Shown here: positions 25,226 through 33,899 of the stretch, piece after piece | Position numbering within the stretch: position 1 is the first letter of the stretch | Layout of the letters: every line of letters starts with the position of its first letter | Assembly (NCBI RefSeq): GCF_030123325.1 | Contig: NZ_CP126106.1 | Location: 2,322,001-2,386,000 of the forward strand | DNA from: Peribacillus simplex | Lineage (GTDB): Bacteria > Bacillota > Bacilli > Bacillales > DSM-1321 | Length of the DNA stretch: 64,000 nucleotides | Reading direction: 5' to 3' | The notes under the pieces: model-generated | The model's input: only the letters and a program-made list of their open reading frames with translations | Told to the model about the DNA's origin: nothing | The model's database searches: none | Made by a program: the position numbers and the translations under genes

Positions 25226-26824
25226 TTGACCAGAACTTGGCATGGATTTTATCCGAAAGAAACCCCTGCTGAAATTGTCATTCCTGTATTGTCATTATAT
25301 GGACTACTTGAACGTTCAGCCCGACTTTATCCAACCTGCAAAGCTGTAATAGATGGGGATCGGGAAATGACATATATGGAATTAAAGGATGCCTCAGATC
25401 GTTTTGCTGTGAATTTAGACAACCGTGGATTTCAAAAAGACGATCGTATAGCAATCATGCTGCCAAATTGTCTAGAATATATCATTGCCTATTATGCCAT
25501 TCATCGTTTGGGAGGTGTGGTCGTTCAAGTGAACCCACTGTATCAGACGAGTGAATTGGATTATATATTACGCGATTCCGAAGCCAATTGGTTCATTGGG
25601 CGTGAGGAACAACGGGAAAAGTTAGTGCTAACAAGTTTTGCTGATAGGTTAATGTTCATATCTGCTGAACAATTAATGGAAACTGGAACGGATATATCAA
25701 GCAAAGATTATGAACTTCCTGCTCGGGACATCAATCCGAAGGAAGATGTGGCTGTACTTCAATATACAGGGGGGACTACAGGGAAATCAAAAGGGGTCAT
25801 GCTCACGCATTTTAATTTGATCTCGAATGTTTATCAAGACTTTGCCTTTACGGCAAATGCCCTTCAACTCCAAAGGCCTGGGGAACGGATGCTTGGATTG
25901 ACCCCATTATTCCATGTATTTGGTAATGGACGATTGAATAGTGCCATATATGCCGGATCGACTTTTATCACATTAGAGAAATTTGAAATAAACAAGGTGG
26001 TGGATTTGATTCGATCACATCGGCCAACCATTTTTCCAGGTGTCCCGACCATGTATATTGCTTTACTGAATCACCCGGATTTAACGGCGGACGATTTAAG
26101 CTGCTTTAAGTACTGCAGCTGTGGTTCAGCCCCGCTCCCGATAGAAATCATCCATCAGTTCGAAAAAAAATTACGGGTCACGATATTGGAAGGGTTTGGA
26201 ATGTCGGAAACTTCACCCACTACCCACCGCAATCCTGTCATAGGGCAGAAAAAGCCAGGAAGTATCGGAATTCCATACCCAAATACCGACGCTAAAATCG
26301 TCGACCTGAAAACAGGCATTGATGAATTGACAGCAGGTGAAAGAGGCGAACTGATCATTAAAGGCCCGCAAGTAATGAAGGGATATTGGAAAAATTCAGA
26401 GGAAACGGCAACGGCTTTGCGGGATGGATGGCTTTATACTGGGGATATCGCGACGATGGATGAAGAAGGATATTTTTATATCGTAGGCAGGAAGAAAGAT
26501 ATGATCATTGCAAGCGGTTATAATGTTTATCCAATCGAAGTTGAAGATATTATATATCAGCATCCAGCCGTAAAAGAGACATGTGTATATGGGGTTCCGG
26601 ATTCATACCGTGGGGAAACGGTAAAAGCGGCCATTGTCTTAAAGAAAGGAAAGTCAGTTCCGGAGCAAGAAATCAGGGAGTTTTGCGTGCAACGATTGGC
26701 CAGATACAAAGTGCCGCGAAGTTTTGAGTTCAGGGAGAAACTGCCAAAATCAGCTGTAGGGAAAATATTGCGCAGAATATTAATGGAGGAAGTGACACAG
26801 AGCCCTACTGTCGGGGAGAGTTAA
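25226..26824 (+). CDS. Long-chain/dicarboxylate-type acyl-CoA ligase, second copy
   Basis: 532 residues, same length as the ligase at 17893. Motifs QYTGGTTGKSKGVMLTH, SCGSAPLPIEI, GFGMSETSPTTHRNP, YTGDIATMDEEGYFYIVGRK, ASGYNVYPIEVE and SAVGKILRR. TTG start with TGAGGTG upstream. As last gene before a strong terminator it closes the cluster. Two such ligases in one cluster suggest two related substrates. Confidence 0.88.
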   Translation: MTRTWHGFYPKETPAEIVIPVLSLYGLLERSARLYPTCKAVIDGDREMTYMELKDASDRFAVNLDNRGFQKDDRIAIMLPNCLEYIIAYYAIHRLGGVVVQVNPLYQTSELDYILRDSEANWFIGREEQREKLVLTSFADRLMFISAEQLMETGTDISSKDYELPARDINPKEDVAVLQYTGGTTGKSKGVMLTHFNLISNVYQDFAFTANALQLQRPGERMLGLTPLFHVFGNGRLNSAIYAGSTFITLEKFEINKVVDLIRSHRPTIFPGVPTMYIALLNHPDLTADDLSCFKYCSCGSAPLPIEIIHQFEKKLRVTILEGFGMSETSPTTHRNPVIGQKKPGSIGIPYPNTDAKIVDLKTGIDELTAGERGELIIKGPQVMKGYWKNSEETATALRDGWLYTGDIATMDEEGYFYIVGRKKDMIIASGYNVYPIEVEDIIYQHPAVKETCVYGVPDSYRGETVKAAIVLKKGKSVPEQEIREFCVQRLARYKVPRSFEFREKLPKSAVGKILRRILMEEVTQSPTVGES

Positions 26825-26856
26825 GCATTTCATTTTTTGTTAGGGAACTCATATGA

Positions 26857-26908
26857 AACCCTAAATAAGTGAAACCTTTATTCGAGGTTCCCCTTATTTA
26901 GGGTTTTC
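26857..26908. terminator. Bidirectional terminator
   Basis: AAACCCTAAATAAG pairs with CTTATTTAGGGTTTT; an inner GAAACC/GGTTCC pairing extends the stem. It lies between the convergent ligase gene and the minus-strand pseudogene. Confidence 0.85.
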
Positions 26909-26933
26909 CATCATTTTTTTATAGACTATAAAA

Positions 26934-27724
26934 CTACTTTCCTTTTAGGGGAATTTCAAATGAAGTCCCCTCCACCAAAAATTCATGAGACTCACCATCC
27001 GCAATATCATCGGTAGTGAATGCAAATGAATCGAGCCGTTCGAAGTTTTCCTCGGGATCAACCAAAAGGCCAATTGTGCCATTTCTTATTTCTCCTGGTT
27101 GGTAATCTGACCGGCTTACTTTTTTTGTCCCCATAAATGTATCCCCGGAATGGATGAAATTTTTAGAAGGCACATCATATGTAAGATCATCATTAAAGTA
27201 ACATTTTCCATTCTGAAGAACTGAAGTTCCTTCGAATCTTTATTTTCCACGGAATAAGTTATCTCTAGATAGGGAACCTTTTCATCAATATCCGTTTTAG
27301 ACAACGCAGCCCGTTGATCGATTTCCTCCATGGATATATTCTCTTTATAATATATCGAATAGGCCTCTTCAAAACTCAATCCCGTATAGGACTTGAGCTC
27401 CTCCTTTGCTTCATCTGTGAGTGAAGACAATTGAATCCTGCGGATATCCTTGATTGTGATGACCATTGGTGCCAATTCAAATGACTCATTAATGGACTTC
27501 GTTTCTAGTAATGTGAATGTTCCCCAATTTTTTTGGCGGACCTTATCGCCGACTTGTTCTAGATGGATCCCGCCATATTCCTGCACCTCAGGAATTTTGG
27601 ACTCCTTGGCTTCCGCATTTTTTCCTTTTTCTCGCTCTCGAAATAATTGAAGGCAATTACACTTAATAAAATAAGCAATAATCCAACAATTGCAGAAATG
27701 ATCCACCGTTTACGGATACTTCAT
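26934..27724 (-). pseudogene. Frameshifted membrane-anchored protein of unknown function
   Basis: Translating the minus strand needs three frames. AAGGGGTG precedes ATG 27724, but that frame stops after four codons. One frame over, an N-terminal membrane anchor RKRWIISAIVGLLLILLSVI is readable. After an A-rich run near 27630 the frame shifts again to EVQEYGGIHLEQVGDK and so on. A third shift near 27205 leads to NGKCYFNDDLTYDVPSKNF and the end. Clean domains in separate frames indicate a decayed gene for an exported or lipoprotein-like protein of about 260 residues; family not recognised. Confidence 0.65.
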
Positions 27725-27792
27725 CACCCCTTGTCTTAAACCATTGCTGTCATATACCATTTTTTCGCAAAGGGCTGATTGGGTAACTGAAG

Positions 27793-27871
27793 AAATTAAA
27801 AGGCATGAGCCCGGTAGACTTTCGGGTACATGCACTCAAAGCTGTGCTTATTTAAATAAAGTGTTTACCTT
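27793..27871 (+). mobile_element. Remnant of an IS3-family OrfB end
   Basis: A frame reads KLKGMSPVDFRVHALKA, nearly identical to the last residues of the OrfB at 15634 (KLKGMSPVDYRVHALKA), then AAATAAAGTGTTTA like the sequence after that gene. Only the transposase tail and part of one IS end remain. Confidence 0.8.
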
Positions 27872-27873
27872 TT

Positions 27874-28038
27874 ACAATTGGCAATCAATTTGTTGAAACG
27901 GTTGGGTCCCATACCTCATTGAATAAAAAACAAGCAAAGGAGCTTGCCATCGATACGATGCAAAATGTCAACCTACCAAATCCCGCGAATCTATTAAAAA
28001 GCTATCCTTTTCAATTGTATGAACATAAAAGCCGATGA
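27874..28038 (+). pseudogene. Fragment of an OppD/DppD-type ABC transporter ATPase
   Basis: A frame without start reads IGNQFVETVGSHTSLNKKQA, then AIDTMQNVNLPNPANLLKSY and PFQL to TGA at 28036. This is the segment between Walker A and the signature motif of oligopeptide/nickel transporter ATPases. Walker A lies before it and is missing; SGG should follow and does not. It abuts the IS remnant, so insertion and deletion probably destroyed the gene. Confidence 0.65.
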
Positions 28039-28120
28039 TGAATTGGACAAATAAAGAACCGCTTTACAAAATCTTAACATTGGATTAATGTGGGATTTAT
28101 ATTAAATGATTATGATTAAA

Positions 28121-28150
28121 CCGTAATAAACAGTAATAAACATTAATAAT
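28121..28150 (+). promoter_or_regulatory. Three tandem 10-bp repeats before the ABC importer operon
   Basis: CCGTAATAAA, CAGTAATAAA and CATTAATAAT follow one another without spacer, ending 25 bases before the binding-protein ATG. Repeats in phase with the helix suggest an operator; the DeoR-type regulator of the same operon is a candidate ligand. Confidence 0.5.
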
Positions 28151-28175
28151 TCCACATTAAATGGAGGCACTTTTT

Positions 28176-29288
28176 ATGAATTACACATTCAAGAAGAATT
28201 GTTACAAGTCTATTCAAGCTGTGATGTTAGGAGTGAGTGTACTAGGATTAGCTGCTTGTGGAGCTACTAATGAGGAGGCTGCTCCAGTTATTAAGGATCC
28301 AAGTTCGTTAACCCTGAAAGAAATTGAAACAAAGGCAAAAGAAGAGGGGACAATTAATAGTGTCGGTATGCCTGATTCATGGGCTAACTGGGGAGAAACG
28401 TGGAATGAAGTGATGAAAAAATATACGTTGGAACACAATGATACAGATTTATCCAGTGCCGAAGAGATTGCCAAAATGGAATCGGAAGGAGAGAATGCAA
28501 CAGCTGATATCGGCGATGTAGGGGTTTCCTTTGGGCCCATCGCGGAACAAAAAGAATTAACGATGCCATATAAAACTTCCTATTGGGACGAGGTACCTGA
28601 CTGGGCAAAAGATGACAATGGAGATTGGGTTGTTGGCTACCAAGGAACGATTGCATTCTTAACTAATAAAGAATTAGTAGATAACCCGCCAAAATCATGG
28701 GATGACATATTAAAAGGAGATTATAAAGTAACAGTTGGAGATGTTCAGCGTGGTACACAGAACCAAATGGCCGTTCTTGCTGCCGCTAAGGCTTACGGCG
28801 GTGATGAAACAAATCTCCAACCAGGAATTGACTTTTTTGCTAAGCTTGCCAAGCAAGGCCGCCTTAGCTTAACTGATGCCAAGCCGGCTAACATCGAAAA
28901 AGGGGAAGTGGAAGTTGCCCTTGTTTGGGATTTCAATGCTCTTGGTTACGCTGACCAGATTAACCGTGATCAATTTGAAGTCTCGATTCCAAGTGAAGGT
29001 TCAGTCGTAAGCGGCTATGCAACTATTATTAACAAAAATGCAAAGCATCCGCATGCGGCAATGGCAGCTAGAGAATATATCTTAAGCGATGAAGGCCAAA
29101 TAAACTTAGCTAAAGGATTTGCCCGTCCAATTCGCGATGTAGAACTACCGAAAGAAGTAGCTGAAAAAATGGTTCCAGAAGAACAGTACAAAAATGCAAA
29201 ACCAATTGAAGATTACAAAGCTTGGGAAGAAACGGCCAAGAAATTACCACAGCTTTGGCAAGAAGAGGTGTTAGTCCATGTCAAATAA
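28176..29288 (+). CDS. ABC transporter substrate-binding lipoprotein
   Basis: 370 residues. A lipoprotein signal peptide has a hydrophobic core VMLGVSVLGLAAC with lipid-modified Cys28. The remainder is a type 2 periplasmic-binding fold of the spermidine/iron/2-aminoethylphosphonate group (WVVGYQGTIAFLTNKEL, KSWDDILKGDYK, TQNQMAVLAAAKAYGG). GGAGG at 28163-28167 selects ATG 28176 rather than the in-frame ATG 28161. First gene of the importer operon; it overlaps the next gene by about 11 bases. Confidence 0.88.
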   Translation: MNYTFKKNCYKSIQAVMLGVSVLGLAACGATNEEAAPVIKDPSSLTLKEIETKAKEEGTINSVGMPDSWANWGETWNEVMKKYTLEHNDTDLSSAEEIAKMESEGENATADIGDVGVSFGPIAEQKELTMPYKTSYWDEVPDWAKDDNGDWVVGYQGTIAFLTNKELVDNPPKSWDDILKGDYKVTVGDVQRGTQNQMAVLAAAKAYGGDETNLQPGIDFFAKLAKQGRLSLTDAKPANIEKGEVEVALVWDFNALGYADQINRDQFEVSIPSEGSVVSGYATIINKNAKHPHAAMAAREYILSDEGQINLAKGFARPIRDVELPKEVAEKMVPEEQYKNAKPIEDYKAWEETAKKLPQLWQEEVLVHVK

Positions 29289-30111
29289 AGTAATAGCAAT
29301 TGTAGTTGATGGTATGAGATATGATAAAGCATGTGAGACACTTGGATTTATTCAACATCTAGTTGAAACAAATCAGGCAGCACTTTACAAAGTAAAGTCG
29401 GAACTCCCAAGTCTTTCCCGTCCATTATATGAAGTGTTACTAACGGGTACACCGGCATCAGTGAACGGAATTACGTCCAATCAAGCCGTGCGCTTATCTA
29501 CTGAGAAAAGTCTCTTTCATCTTACGAAAGAAAACGGCTTAAGAAACGGAACGGTATCTTATTACTGGGTAAGCGAACTTTACAATCGCGCGCCATTCCA
29601 TTTTATTGAAGATCGTGAGCAAGAGGATGAGTCTAAGCCGATTCAATATGGAAAATTTTATTGGGATGATGACTATCCAGACAGTCATGTGTTAATGGAT
29701 GCAGAAGCTTTGCGCAGAAAGCATGACCCACACTTTTTATATATTCATCCGCTCGGTGTAGATGTAAAAGGAGAAATGTTCGGTTCGGAATCGAAAGAAT
29801 ATCGTGAACAAATCTTGAAAATGGGAAGCTTGTTGGCACAACTTTTACCAATTTGGATCAAAGAAGGTTACCACATTTTAATTACATCTGACCATGGCAT
29901 GAGTGAATATGGCAACCATGGCGGCATAACTGATGGTGAGCGTGATGTACCGCTCTTTATCATGAGTCCAAAAGTTGAGCCTGGCGTTTATAGTGAAGTG
30001 GTTCCGCAATTAGCTTTTGCACCGCTCGTTTGTGAACTTTTAAATATAGAGCCGTCCAATAAAATGGTTTCCTATCAACTTCCAGGTTTGAAAGAAAAAA
30101 ATACCCTTTAA
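29278..30111 (+). CDS. Alkaline-phosphatase-superfamily phosphodiesterase (cytoplasmic)
   Basis: 277 residues, without signal peptide. Type I phosphodiesterase/nucleotide pyrophosphatase fold: metal Asp in IVVDGMR, nucleophilic Ser/Thr region LPSLSRPLYEVLLTG, TSDHGMSEYGNHGG with further metal ligands. Where most relatives have D..GH, this has VDVKGEMFG, so a metal histidine appears to be a glutamate. It starts within the binding-protein gene and is coupled to it. The enzyme probably cleaves the imported phospho-ester or phosphonate inside the cell. Confidence 0.8.
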   Translation: MSNKVIAIVVDGMRYDKACETLGFIQHLVETNQAALYKVKSELPSLSRPLYEVLLTGTPASVNGITSNQAVRLSTEKSLFHLTKENGLRNGTVSYYWVSELYNRAPFHFIEDREQEDESKPIQYGKFYWDDDYPDSHVLMDAEALRRKHDPHFLYIHPLGVDVKGEMFGSESKEYREQILKMGSLLAQLLPIWIKEGYHILITSDHGMSEYGNHGGITDGERDVPLFIMSPKVEPGVYSEVVPQLAFAPLVCELLNIEPSNKMVSYQLPGLKEKNTL

Positions 30112-30155
30112 AGTAGATACAATATTTCAAAATAAAATGAAGAATGAAGGTTGAC

Positions 30156-30194
30156 GGGAATTGGTTTACCGAACTTACTGTTGAACCAATTCCC
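30156..30194 (+). promoter_or_regulatory. Hairpin between the phosphodiesterase and permease genes
   Basis: GGGAATTGGTT (30156-30166) and AACCAATTCCC (30184-30194) are perfect inverted repeats around a 17-base loop, with no T tract. It may adjust or protect the mRNA, giving different levels of binding protein and permease. Its presence argues against the in-frame ATG at 30144 as the permease start. Confidence 0.6.
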
Positions 30195-30227
30195 AAATTG
30201 TTAGAGAACAAAGAGGAGCGAGAAGTC

Positions 30228-31082
30228 TTGCGAAAAATAAAAAAACAAAAAATTTACTTATTAGCTCTTTTACTGCCATTTATTTTGTTTGTGATTGGAT
30301 TTGAATTAGGACCATTAGTAGCAATGATTAAAAATAGTTTTTATGCTGACGATGGAATTCAAGTTACGATCGATCAATATCTCACCATATTTAAAAGTGA
30401 ATTTTACTTGCAAGCCATTCAGAATAGCCTTGTCATTTCTTTATTTTCCGCTGTAACTTCTGTGATTATAGCGGTCATTGCAGCCTATTCGATTACAAAG
30501 TTCTCACAAAAAATACAAAATCGATTGCTGATGATTGCCAATATGACGTCGAACTTTGAGGGGATTCCCCTTTCATTTTCATTTATTATTTTGCTTGGAA
30601 ACAATGGGTTGTTTACGTTGCTTTTTTCAAAGATTGGTGGGGATGTGTTTGCGGATTTTAATTTATATTCATGGACAGGCCTCATTCTTGTTTATATATA
30701 TTTTCAAATTCCGCTTGCTATTATGCTCATCTACCCGTCTTATCAAGGAATTAAGAAACAATGGAAAGAAGCTTCTTCATTATTAGGAGGGTCAACATTA
30801 TCATTTTGGCTTCACATTGGGATTCCAGTTCTTTTACCTAGTATCGTAGGTACATTCAGCATTTTGTTTGCTAATTCGATGGGGGCTTACGCTACAGCCT
30901 ATGCATTAGTAGGCAGCAACTATAACTTATTGTCATTGCAAATTGCCTCACTAGTTGCAAGTGACGTTGCATTAAAGCCGCAGCTAGGCAGTGCGATGGG
31001 AGTACTTCTAGCAGCGACAATGATAGGGGCGATGTGGTTCAATGAACGAATGATGCGCCGCATTAGGAGGGATTTACGATGA
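30228..31082 (+). CDS. ABC transporter permease
   Basis: About 284 residues with six membrane segments; the EAA-type loop is KKQWKEASSLLGGSTLSFWLHIGIP (positions about 185-210). PotB/PhnU-like family. I use TTG 30228 because GAGGAG at 30213-30218 fits and the protein then starts RKIKKQKIYLLALLLPF, a normal permease N-terminus. The longer frame from 30144 crosses a hairpin. It overlaps the next permease start by 4 bases (ATGA). Confidence 0.87.
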   Translation: MRKIKKQKIYLLALLLPFILFVIGFELGPLVAMIKNSFYADDGIQVTIDQYLTIFKSEFYLQAIQNSLVISLFSAVTSVIIAVIAAYSITKFSQKIQNRLLMIANMTSNFEGIPLSFSFIILLGNNGLFTLLFSKIGGDVFADFNLYSWTGLILVYIYFQIPLAIMLIYPSYQGIKKQWKEASSLLGGSTLSFWLHIGIPVLLPSIVGTFSILFANSMGAYATAYALVGSNYNLLSLQIASLVASDVALKPQLGSAMGVLLAATMIGAMWFNERMMRRIRRDLR

Positions 31083-31951
31083 AACCTTCATTGACTTTTC
31101 ATAAAGTGATTATTGGGTTACTAGTCATGTATTTATTAATTCCGCTTGTAGGAACATTTTTATTCTCGATTGCCGGAAAATGGGATCATACCATTTTACC
31201 TGAGAGTTATACAATGAAATGGTATATTGAATTATTTCAAGATGAACGGTTTTATGATGCTTTTCGACGAACGCTGTTTTTAATTGTCATGTCTGTAGGT
31301 CTTAGTGTTGTTATTATGCTTCCGACCATTTTTATCATCACGGTATATTTCAGTAAATGGGAAGGATTACTTCAAGCAGCAGCCATGCTTCCTTATGGAA
31401 TTCCTCCCATTGTTGGAGCTGTAGGATTAATCAAGGTATATTCAGATGGACCGATTCACATTGCCGGAACACCTTGGATTTTAATCGGAGCTTATTTCAT
31501 AACGATTCTGCCATTTATGTATCAAGGTATACGTAGCAGTCTTCGTACGATTAATGCCGTGCAGCTTGTTGATGCAGCTGAATTACTCGGTGCCACAAAA
31601 TTTCAGGCGTTTCGCACAGTGGTGTTTCCAAATATTATATCTGGTATTTTAGTGTCTACCTTATTATCAGTCGCTCTTTTATTTAGTGAGTTTGCTTTTG
31701 CCAATTTGCTTGTCGGGGGCCGATTTGAAACCATTCAAATTTATCTTGCCGACAAACTAAACAGCAGTGGTCACTTAACAAGTGCAATTGTCATTACTTA
31801 TTATTCACTGATTTTACTTTTAACGGGGACTGTATTAAAACTTACGTTTAGAAACGAAAAAAATCGTGTCGTGTCAAATAAGAAGCGTATTCTTTCATTT
31901 TTTAAAAAACAATACTGTAGTAAAAATACCGCTATAGAAGGTGAAAAATAA
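31079..31951 (+). CDS. ABC transporter permease, second subunit
   Basis: 290 residues, six membrane segments. EAA loop VDAAELLGATKFQAFRTVVFP near residue 160-180 contacts the ATPase. PotC/PhnV-like. Its ATG overlaps the first permease stop, and its own TAA overlaps the ATPase ATG by one base, so the three transporter genes are translated as a unit. Confidence 0.88.
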   Translation: MKPSLTFHKVIIGLLVMYLLIPLVGTFLFSIAGKWDHTILPESYTMKWYIELFQDERFYDAFRRTLFLIVMSVGLSVVIMLPTIFIITVYFSKWEGLLQAAAMLPYGIPPIVGAVGLIKVYSDGPIHIAGTPWILIGAYFITILPFMYQGIRSSLRTINAVQLVDAAELLGATKFQAFRTVVFPNIISGILVSTLLSVALLFSEFAFANLLVGGRFETIQIYLADKLNSSGHLTSAIVITYYSLILLLTGTVLKLTFRNEKNRVVSNKKRILSFFKKQYCSKNTAIEGEK

Positions 31952-32964
31952 TGGGCTATGTAACCATCGATCAAGTGACTAAGGGGTATGAAAATCAAGT
32001 CGTTCTAGATGACATTTCTTTAACATTAAAAAAAGGGGAATTTGCTACCCTTCTTGGGCAAAGTGGATGCGGAAAAAGTACATTGTTACGTTCCATTGCG
32101 GGGCTTGAAGGTGTTGATATAGGTAGAATCTTAATTGAAGGAAAAGATATAACTAATTTATCACCGCGTCAGCGTGAGGTCGGTATGGTATTTCAGTCTT
32201 ATGCGCTTTTCCCGAATATGACCGTTTTTGATAATATAGCATACGGCCTTAAAATGAAGAAGGTGAAAAATGTTAAATCAAGAGTGAAAAAGATGATTGA
32301 TATGGTTGATTTAATAGGAAAAGAAGATTCATATCCTCATCAGTTATCTGGCGGGCAACAGCAGAGGGTTGCTCTTGCCCGTGCGCTTGTCATGGAGCCA
32401 AAAGTTCTGCTTTTGGATGAGCCGTTAAGCGCATTGGATGCTAAAATTAGAAAAAGTTTGCAAAAAGAATTAAAGAGAATACAGAAAGAATTAGATATTA
32501 CAACAATTTTTGTTACTCATGATCAGGAAGAAGCAATGACGATGTCTGATCGGATTTTTGTCATGAATAAAGGAAAAGTTGTACAATCCGGTTCTCCATC
32601 AGAAATTTATACGTCTCCAGTCAATACATTTGTTGCAAAATTCATCGGAAATTATAATGTTTGTAAAATGGGAGTTTTCCATAATCTTGTTCGCAGCAAA
32701 GAATTAATAGGGAATGAAGTCGCCATTCGTCCTGAAGTTTTACAATTAGTTTCTGTTGGTGAGGATGGCTTGGATATACAAGAGAACTGGGGAATTAAAG
32801 GGTTTATTAAAGATGTTTCTATGACAGGGAATGTTTTAAGATATGAAGTGGAAACAGAGGAGTCCGCTTTCCTTGTAGATTATCTTCACCACCGAGGGAA
32901 AACGTTTGAACTAGGAGAACGCGTCCAAATTCTTGTACCGAAGAAAGAATGCATTATTTTATAA
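31951..32964 (+). CDS. ABC transporter ATP-binding protein
   Basis: 337 residues. Walker A GQSGCGKST at about 36-44, Q-loop VFQSYALFPNMTV, signature LSGGQQQRVALARAL, Walker B VLLLDEPLSALD, H-loop VTHDQEEA. The C-terminal TOBE-type domain spans about 240-337. PotA/PhnT-like energy subunit for the importer. Substrate is set by the binding protein. Confidence 0.92.
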   Translation: MGYVTIDQVTKGYENQVVLDDISLTLKKGEFATLLGQSGCGKSTLLRSIAGLEGVDIGRILIEGKDITNLSPRQREVGMVFQSYALFPNMTVFDNIAYGLKMKKVKNVKSRVKKMIDMVDLIGKEDSYPHQLSGGQQQRVALARALVMEPKVLLLDEPLSALDAKIRKSLQKELKRIQKELDITTIFVTHDQEEAMTMSDRIFVMNKGKVVQSGSPSEIYTSPVNTFVAKFIGNYNVCKMGVFHNLVRSKELIGNEVAIRPEVLQLVSVGEDGLDIQENWGIKGFIKDVSMTGNVLRYEVETEESAFLVDYLHHRGKTFELGERVQILVPKKECIIL

Positions 32965-32990
32965 ATTCTTAATGATCACGGGGGAGAAAT

Positions 32991-33773
32991 ATGTCTGTTT
33001 TGCCAGAAGAAAGAAAGAATGAAATTTTAAAAGAACTTAACAAAATGGGAAAAGTAAAAGTTATGGAATTAGTTGATCAATTTAATGTTTCAGAGGAAAC
33101 GATTCGACGCGATTTGATGATGTTAGAGGAAAAAGGACTTTTAAAGAGGGTTTACGGTGGAGCGATTAAAACAGTTTTTGAATTTGAGGAGCCTCCATTT
33201 ACACAGCGTACAACGGTGAATCAAGAAGCGAAAATCCAGGTTGGGAAAAAAGCAGTGGAACTCGTATCTAACGGAGATGTGATTGCCATTGATGTAGGGA
33301 CAACCATGCTTGAATTTGCGCGGTGCATTGAAAATAAAAAAGACATTACGGTTTTAACCAATTCTCTTCCTGTGTCGTCTGTGTTAACCGAATTACTCAA
33401 TGAAAATAAGTTTACAGGACAAATTCTATTACTAGGAGGACAAATTGATCCTAAGCATCAATCTATAAGTGGCGGTCTCACTGAACAAATGTTAAATCAA
33501 TTTAATATTGATAAAGCGTTCATTTCAGCTGGTGGTGTTACCATTCAAAATGGGGTTAGTAATTATCATTTACATGAAACATTAGTTTCACGCAAGATGG
33601 TCGAGGTATCAAAGCAAGTTATTTTGCTAACGGATTACTCTAAAATTGGTGTCGACACATTTAGTAAAGTTTGTCCTCTAGAAAAAGTCGATGTGATTGT
33701 CTGCGAGCAACCATTTCCAGAGGAATGGAGAAATCATTCAAAATTAGAGGAAGTCAATTGGATTCAAGCATAG
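32991..33773 (+). CDS. DeoR-family transcriptional regulator
   Basis: 260 residues. N-terminal winged helix (about 5-55) with VMELVDQFNVSEETIRRDLM, then the DeoR sensor domain (YGGAIK, DVGTTMLEFAR, TNSLPVSSVL). These bind phosphorylated metabolites, fitting a phospho-ester importer. It lies 26 bases after the ATPase gene and probably autoregulates the operon. Confidence 0.88.
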   Translation: MSVLPEERKNEILKELNKMGKVKVMELVDQFNVSEETIRRDLMMLEEKGLLKRVYGGAIKTVFEFEEPPFTQRTTVNQEAKIQVGKKAVELVSNGDVIAIDVGTTMLEFARCIENKKDITVLTNSLPVSSVLTELLNENKFTGQILLLGGQIDPKHQSISGGLTEQMLNQFNIDKAFISAGGVTIQNGVSNYHLHETLVSRKMVEVSKQVILLTDYSKIGVDTFSKVCPLEKVDVIVCEQPFPEEWRNHSKLEEVNWIQA

Positions 33774-33796
33774 CCGATAATGGGACATATCGGGAT

Positions 33797-33824
33797 GGAA
33801 GAGGGGGTACTCTCTTTTTTAATT
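33797..33824 (+). terminator. Weak terminator after the DeoR gene
   Basis: AAGAGGG and CTCTCTTTTTT can form a short stem with a T tract. The stem is short, so read-through into the HAD gene is possible. Confidence 0.5.
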
Positions 33825-33899
33825 CGATTTTTATTGATAGCAGGTAAAAAAAACTAGAAAGAGAATCTAATAGATAGAACGAGAAAAGGAGATATTAGC

